In this document: piece by piece, positions 61,246 through 64,000 of the stretch
How the letters are laid out: every line of letters starts with the position of its first letter
Position numbering within the stretch: the stretch's first letter is position 1
NCBI GenBank assembly: GCA_016860845.1
Contig: BOKF01000022.1
Location: forward strand, 1 to 64,000
From: Chloroflexota bacterium
Lineage (GTDB): Bacteria > Chloroflexota > Anaerolineae > 4572-78 > J111
Direction: 5' to 3'
Length of the DNA: 64,000 bases
Position numbers and translations under genes: made by a program
Notes under the pieces: generated by a model
The model's input: the letters and a program-made list of their open reading frames with translations, nothing else
Told to the model about the DNA's origin: nothing
The model's database searches: none

Positions 61246-62624
61246 GAGGTATTTTTCATGACTTCAGGTAAATGGGATTTGGACTGAACGAGTTGAATCA
61301 TGGTTTGGGCATACTCGTCTACGCGGAGCAGCGAGGTCTTTGGTCGGAGAGTGTCAGCCAAATTTGGCTGGTCAATTGCTTGCTGCATTAAATTTTGGAG
61401 GGCCGGCAGATTGCCCATGGGGAAAAGTAGGCCATTCACCCCATCTTGGATAAAATCAGTCAACCCGCCCACATGACTGGCAATCACGGGTGTTTTTGAT
61501 TCGATCGCGTCGAGTAAAATCAGCGGACTGTTTTCGTGCCAGGTTGCTGGCAATACAAAAAAGTCGGTCTCGGCAAAGGCGTTGGGAAGTTCAGTTAAAG
61601 GAAGCCTCCCCCGGAGGAAAATCCGGTTGTTGCCGGCGGCGGCGGCATTTAGCTGGCGCACATATTCGTCGTGCCCGTCGGCATCTCCGTACAGGGTGAG
61701 CGTAGCGCCTTGAGGATGGCGCAGACGGTTGAAGGCTTCGATGAGTAAATGAGCGCCTTTGTAGGGCTGGAAGCGGCTGATAAACAAGAAACGGGTATAG
61801 GGTGCGGACACGCGTTTAATATTTGCCAGGGGAGAGTCCTCAGTCACCCCGAATGGTAACAGAGCCATCTGGTCAGTTCTGAAGCCGTTAGCCAGGAACA
61901 TATCCATGGCGTAGCGGGTTGGCGCCAGGACCAAATCAATCTTGTGACGCAGAGGGGCGATTAGTTTGAGGCGCTGTTCCGTAACCGCAACTTGATTCCA
62001 ATAGGGCTGCAGCCGTTTCCAAACGGGCAAGTAGCGCTGATTACGAACTCCCTGAAAAGCCCATTGCACAATTTGTTCTTCTGAAAATTTGTTGAGAGCG
62101 ACTGCCGCTACACGGCCCAAAAGGTGATCGGAAATGTAGCAGGCGGCGCAAGATTTAACAGACTCTCCCTCTTGACATGGTTTGTGATCCAGCCGGATAA
62201 AAGTGGACAGCCGGCAGATTGGGGTAAAGTCTGTCGCTATATGCACCACTGGGATGCCCAGCTCGACCGCTGCTTCTACAGAGGCCAGGGTTACATAATG
62301 GAAGTTCATGATAACCAGCAAATCAGGCGTCTCATCTTGCAAAATTCGTTTAACCACCTGCCCGACTTCGGGATCATAGGCATATATATATGTTTGCCAG
62401 GGGCGTTGGGCCGGAGTAAACGTCAGACGCCAAACAGGCATCTGATCATACTCATCTTGAGAGGTTTTAATGGCCTCAGTAGCAGGTTCATGGGTAGGGT
62501 TGAAGGCGATAATGGTGACAGAGTGCCCCAAGCGTTTTAACGCCTGAGCCAGGCGATGGGTATAAACTTCTACCCCGCCAAGAAAATGGGGTAAATAGCG
62601 ATGCGTCAGCAGAACAAATTTCAT
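61242..62624 (-). CDS. GT4-family glycosyltransferase
   Basis: A 460-aa GT-B transferase. It has LLTHRYLPHFLGGVEVYTHR, FISRFQPYKGAHLLIEAF and HENSPLILLDAIESKTPVI, where the second Glu of the pair is Asp. A Cys-rich stretch in the acceptor domain (CQEGESVKSCAACY, about 153-166) is seen in some GT4 relatives and could bind a metal. It is the first of the three coupled GT4 genes. Confidence 0.92.
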   Translation of the reverse strand: MKFVLLTHRYLPHFLGGVEVYTHRLAQALKRLGHSVTIIAFNPTHEPATEAIKTSQDEYDQMPVWRLTFTPAQRPWQTYIYAYDPEVGQVVKRILQDETPDLLVIMNFHYVTLASVEAAVELGIPVVHIATDFTPICRLSTFIRLDHKPCQEGESVKSCAACYISDHLLGRVAAVALNKFSEEQIVQWAFQGVRNQRYLPVWKRLQPYWNQVAVTEQRLKLIAPLRHKIDLVLAPTRYAMDMFLANGFRTDQMALLPFGVTEDSPLANIKRVSAPYTRFLFISRFQPYKGAHLLIEAFNRLRHPQGATLTLYGDADGHDEYVRQLNAAAAGNNRIFLRGRLPLTELPNAFAETDFFVLPATWHENSPLILLDAIESKTPVIASHVGGLTDFIQDGVNGLLFPMGNLPALQNLMQQAIDQPNLADTLRPKTSLLRVDEYAQTMIQLVQSKSHLPEVMKNTS

Positions 62625-62661
62625 AGATTGGTTCCCTTGGTAAATCAGGGACGTTCTCAGG

Positions 62662-63408
62662 TTATACCTCTAAAAGAACGGTTAAAGCATCATTATTCCA
62701 TATCAAAGCATGCTCCAAAACTTTGAAACCGGCGGCCTGACACATGGCTAGTAAGGCTGGCGCCGTTGGCAGCCACCACCAGGGGGCAAAATCATCAAGC
62801 CGATAGGTATATTTCTCGGTTAGCCCAAACGCCGCGCCTATCTTGTCCCAATACACCTTTAAGATAGCTCTTTCAGCGTCATTTAAGGCCGGGACAAACA
62901 CAACCCCGGAAGGGGGAATGGTATATGTACCCTTCTCATTTTTGATAACCTGTTGGGTAATCACTGAAGAAAGAATTAAATACTGTTTGGTAATGCTCCG
63001 CAAAGCGACTAACATGACCATGGGATTGGGATGGTGATAGAGAACCCCGGCGCAGTGTACCACCTCAAAAGGTTGGAGCAGGGTCGCCAGGCTGGGGTTG
63101 CAAATGTCGGTACTAACACATTTGTACTCTGTAACTCCAAGCTGGTGCATCCGGTCATCAAATTTTTGCCACCATTCGTTCCCTTCCGCTTGAATATCAA
63201 CCATCGTCAGCGAGGCTGCCCCATATTTGTGCGCAACCGAAACCTTCTCGCTGATGGTCCCCCATAAGCCGCCCACATCGGCGAAAGTTTTACCCTTCAC
63301 CACACGCGCGATACATTCATCGCGGAAATCGGAAGGTGCAGACATAAATTTTCTCCCTGTAATTCGATTTATGAGTTGTGATGATTTGGATAAAAATGAG
63401 TTAGGCAT
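62662..63408 (-). CDS. SAM-dependent methyltransferase-like protein
   Basis: A 248-aa class I methyltransferase-like protein. The SAM motif is FADVGGLWGTISEKVSVAH (about 43-61), VDIQAEGNEWW follows at strand 2, and HCAGVLYHHPNPMVMLVAL is motif IV and the next helix. It may O-methylate a sugar of the glycan. It overlaps the GT2 gene by 8 bases. An internal ATG at about residue 22 is an alternative start. Confidence 0.78.
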   Translation of the reverse strand: MPNSFLSKSSQLINRITGRKFMSAPSDFRDECIARVVKGKTFADVGGLWGTISEKVSVAHKYGAASLTMVDIQAEGNEWWQKFDDRMHQLGVTEYKCVSTDICNPSLATLLQPFEVVHCAGVLYHHPNPMVMLVALRSITKQYLILSSVITQQVIKNEKGTYTIPPSGVVFVPALNDAERAILKVYWDKIGAAFGLTEKYTYRLDDFAPWWWLPTAPALLAMCQAAGFKVLEHALIWNNDALTVLLEV

Positions 63409-64000
63409 CGTTAACTGTTAGAATTAACCACCATCTGCGAGTTAAATGCATGATTCTTTTTAATCTGAATTTGGTTAGAAATCTATCTAGCTCAAGCAGT
63501 TTTTTCTCCTGCTCAAGCAGTTTTTTCTCCTGCTCAAGCAGTTTTTTCTCCTGCTCAAGCAGTTTTTTCTCTTGATCTCCGGCAATATATTGCCAATGAT
63601 GGATTTGCTCTTCGCGTTCTTTAGCCAATTGCTGCCAGTACAATAAATGTTTACCTAGCCATGCATGTCCACTGGCTAACTCTTCATTGAAGTTGACGAC
63701 GTTAATAATCCCTTGCGCTAACCTGGCTGGATGGTGGTGGATAATCTTGTGCATAACCAAATCATAAGTCGAACGCATCGTCAGCTCATTCTGACTCATG
63801 CTGCTGCTGTATTTACGGTAAGAAACGAGCTTTTCGTCAAGATACTTGGCTTGAAAACCCTCGGCTGCCAGCCGGAGCCACAGATGAAAATCTTCCAGGC
63901 TTCGCAGAGATTCGTCAAAAAGCCCTACCTGCTCCAGGGCGCTGCGCCGGATTAGGACAGAGTGAACTGGAAAATATCCTCCCAGGATTAAGGAGTCAAA
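63401..64000 (-). CDS. GT2-family glycosyltransferase, C-terminal part (cut by window edge)
   Basis: The frame is open to the right edge, so the gene begins outside. The visible 199 residues start FDSLILGGYFPVHSVLIRRS less the first residues of the domain, then VGLFDESLRSLEDFHLWLRL, the ED-dyad region of GT2 enzymes. A helical extension follows with four exact heptads of the EQEKKLL type from a 21-base tandem repeat (63491-63574), predicted to be a coiled coil. An internal ATG at 63799 is not the real start. Confidence 0.88.
   Translation of the reverse strand, partial: FDSLILGGYFPVHSVLIRRSALEQVGLFDESLRSLEDFHLWLRLAAEGFQAKYLDEKLVSYRKYSSSMSQNELTMRSTYDLVMHKIIHHHPARLAQGIINVVNFNEELASGHAWLGKHLLYWQQLAKEREEQIHHWQYIAGDQEKKLLEQEKKLLEQEKKLLEQEKKLLELDRFLTKFRLKRIMHLTRRWWLILTVNDA
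63491..63574. repeat. Four 21-base tandem repeats encoding a heptad coiled coil
   Basis: Units of CTCAAGCAGTTTTTTCTCCTG at 63491, 63512, 63533 and 63554, minus the last base in the final copy's variation (CTCTTG). The near identity of the first three points to recent slippage expansion; the 21-base length keeps the frame and lengthens the zipper by one heptad per unit. Confidence 0.92.

Noticed and set aside
63491..63574. Tandem repeats as a possible CRISPR array
   Set aside because: Units are directly adjacent with no spacers and lie in an open reading frame encoding heptads. The heptamer arrays elsewhere also lack spacers and cas genes are absent.

Overview
The window looks like a chromosomal segment of a moderately GC-rich bacterium, most plausibly a Chloroflexota (Anaerolineae-like) genome or metagenome bin. 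This is an inference from content: a mevalonate-pathway decarboxylase, an F420-type LLM oxidoreductase, an nSTAND/kinase-like signalling protein, a DUF2142 membrane protein, a large extracellular polysaccharide locus, and very many degenerate 7- and 8-mer repeats forming hairpins between and inside genes. No rRNA or tRNA gene was recognised; the only RNA gene is tmRNA (ssrA) with promoter and terminator.

Layout. 0-4 kb: GAF-PAS histidine kinase, a WecA/MraY-like lipid-phosphate sugar transferase and a tyrosine-recombinase-like protein that has lost its catalytic residues. 4.2-4.7 kb: tmRNA. 4.7-9.6 kb: Tat-exported flavin amine oxidase, phosphopentomutase, a DUF456 membrane protein and a cytochrome P450. 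9.7-12.5 kb: a B12-type diol/glycerol dehydratase with fused large and medium subunits and a separate small subunit, next to a 13-codon remnant of a YkgJ-type gene. 12.7-19.2 kb: HEAT protein, zinc-ribbon membrane protein, RseP-like site-2 protease, mevalonate (di)phosphate decarboxylase with a MITE-like element directly upstream, a membrane-anchored hydrolase and a small Cys-rich protein. 19.3-23 kb: a single-chain restriction-modification protein carrying in-frame palindromic insertions. 23.3-34 kb: pentapeptide-repeat protein, CPBP protease, MoxR/VWA pair, ABC exporter (also with an in-frame hairpin insertion), LLM oxidoreductase, a cupin-like protein, Gfo/Idh/MocA dehydrogenase and amidohydrolase.

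34.1-40.6 kb is the most novel region: a four-gene minus-strand operon encoding an 1138-aa protein (effector-associated-like adaptor, degenerate protein kinase, nSTAND ATPase, HEAT-like, membrane), a 104-aa helical protein, an isoprenoid-synthase-fold protein and an HExxH metallopeptidase. The architecture resembles NTP-dependent conflict or signalling systems; I do not recognise this combination as a described system.

40.7-64 kb is one long minus-strand polysaccharide locus: GT-C-like membrane proteins, an initiating polyprenyl-phosphate sugar transferase, WecG/TagA-type transferase, five GT4 and two GT2 glycosyltransferases, two paralogous sulfotransferases, an FAD oxidoreductase/mutase-like protein, a sugar epimerase, a methyltransferase and a GDP-fucose-synthase gene broken by one in-frame stop. 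A sulfated, possibly deoxyhexose-containing glycan is the likely product. The locus continues past the right edge inside a GT2 gene.
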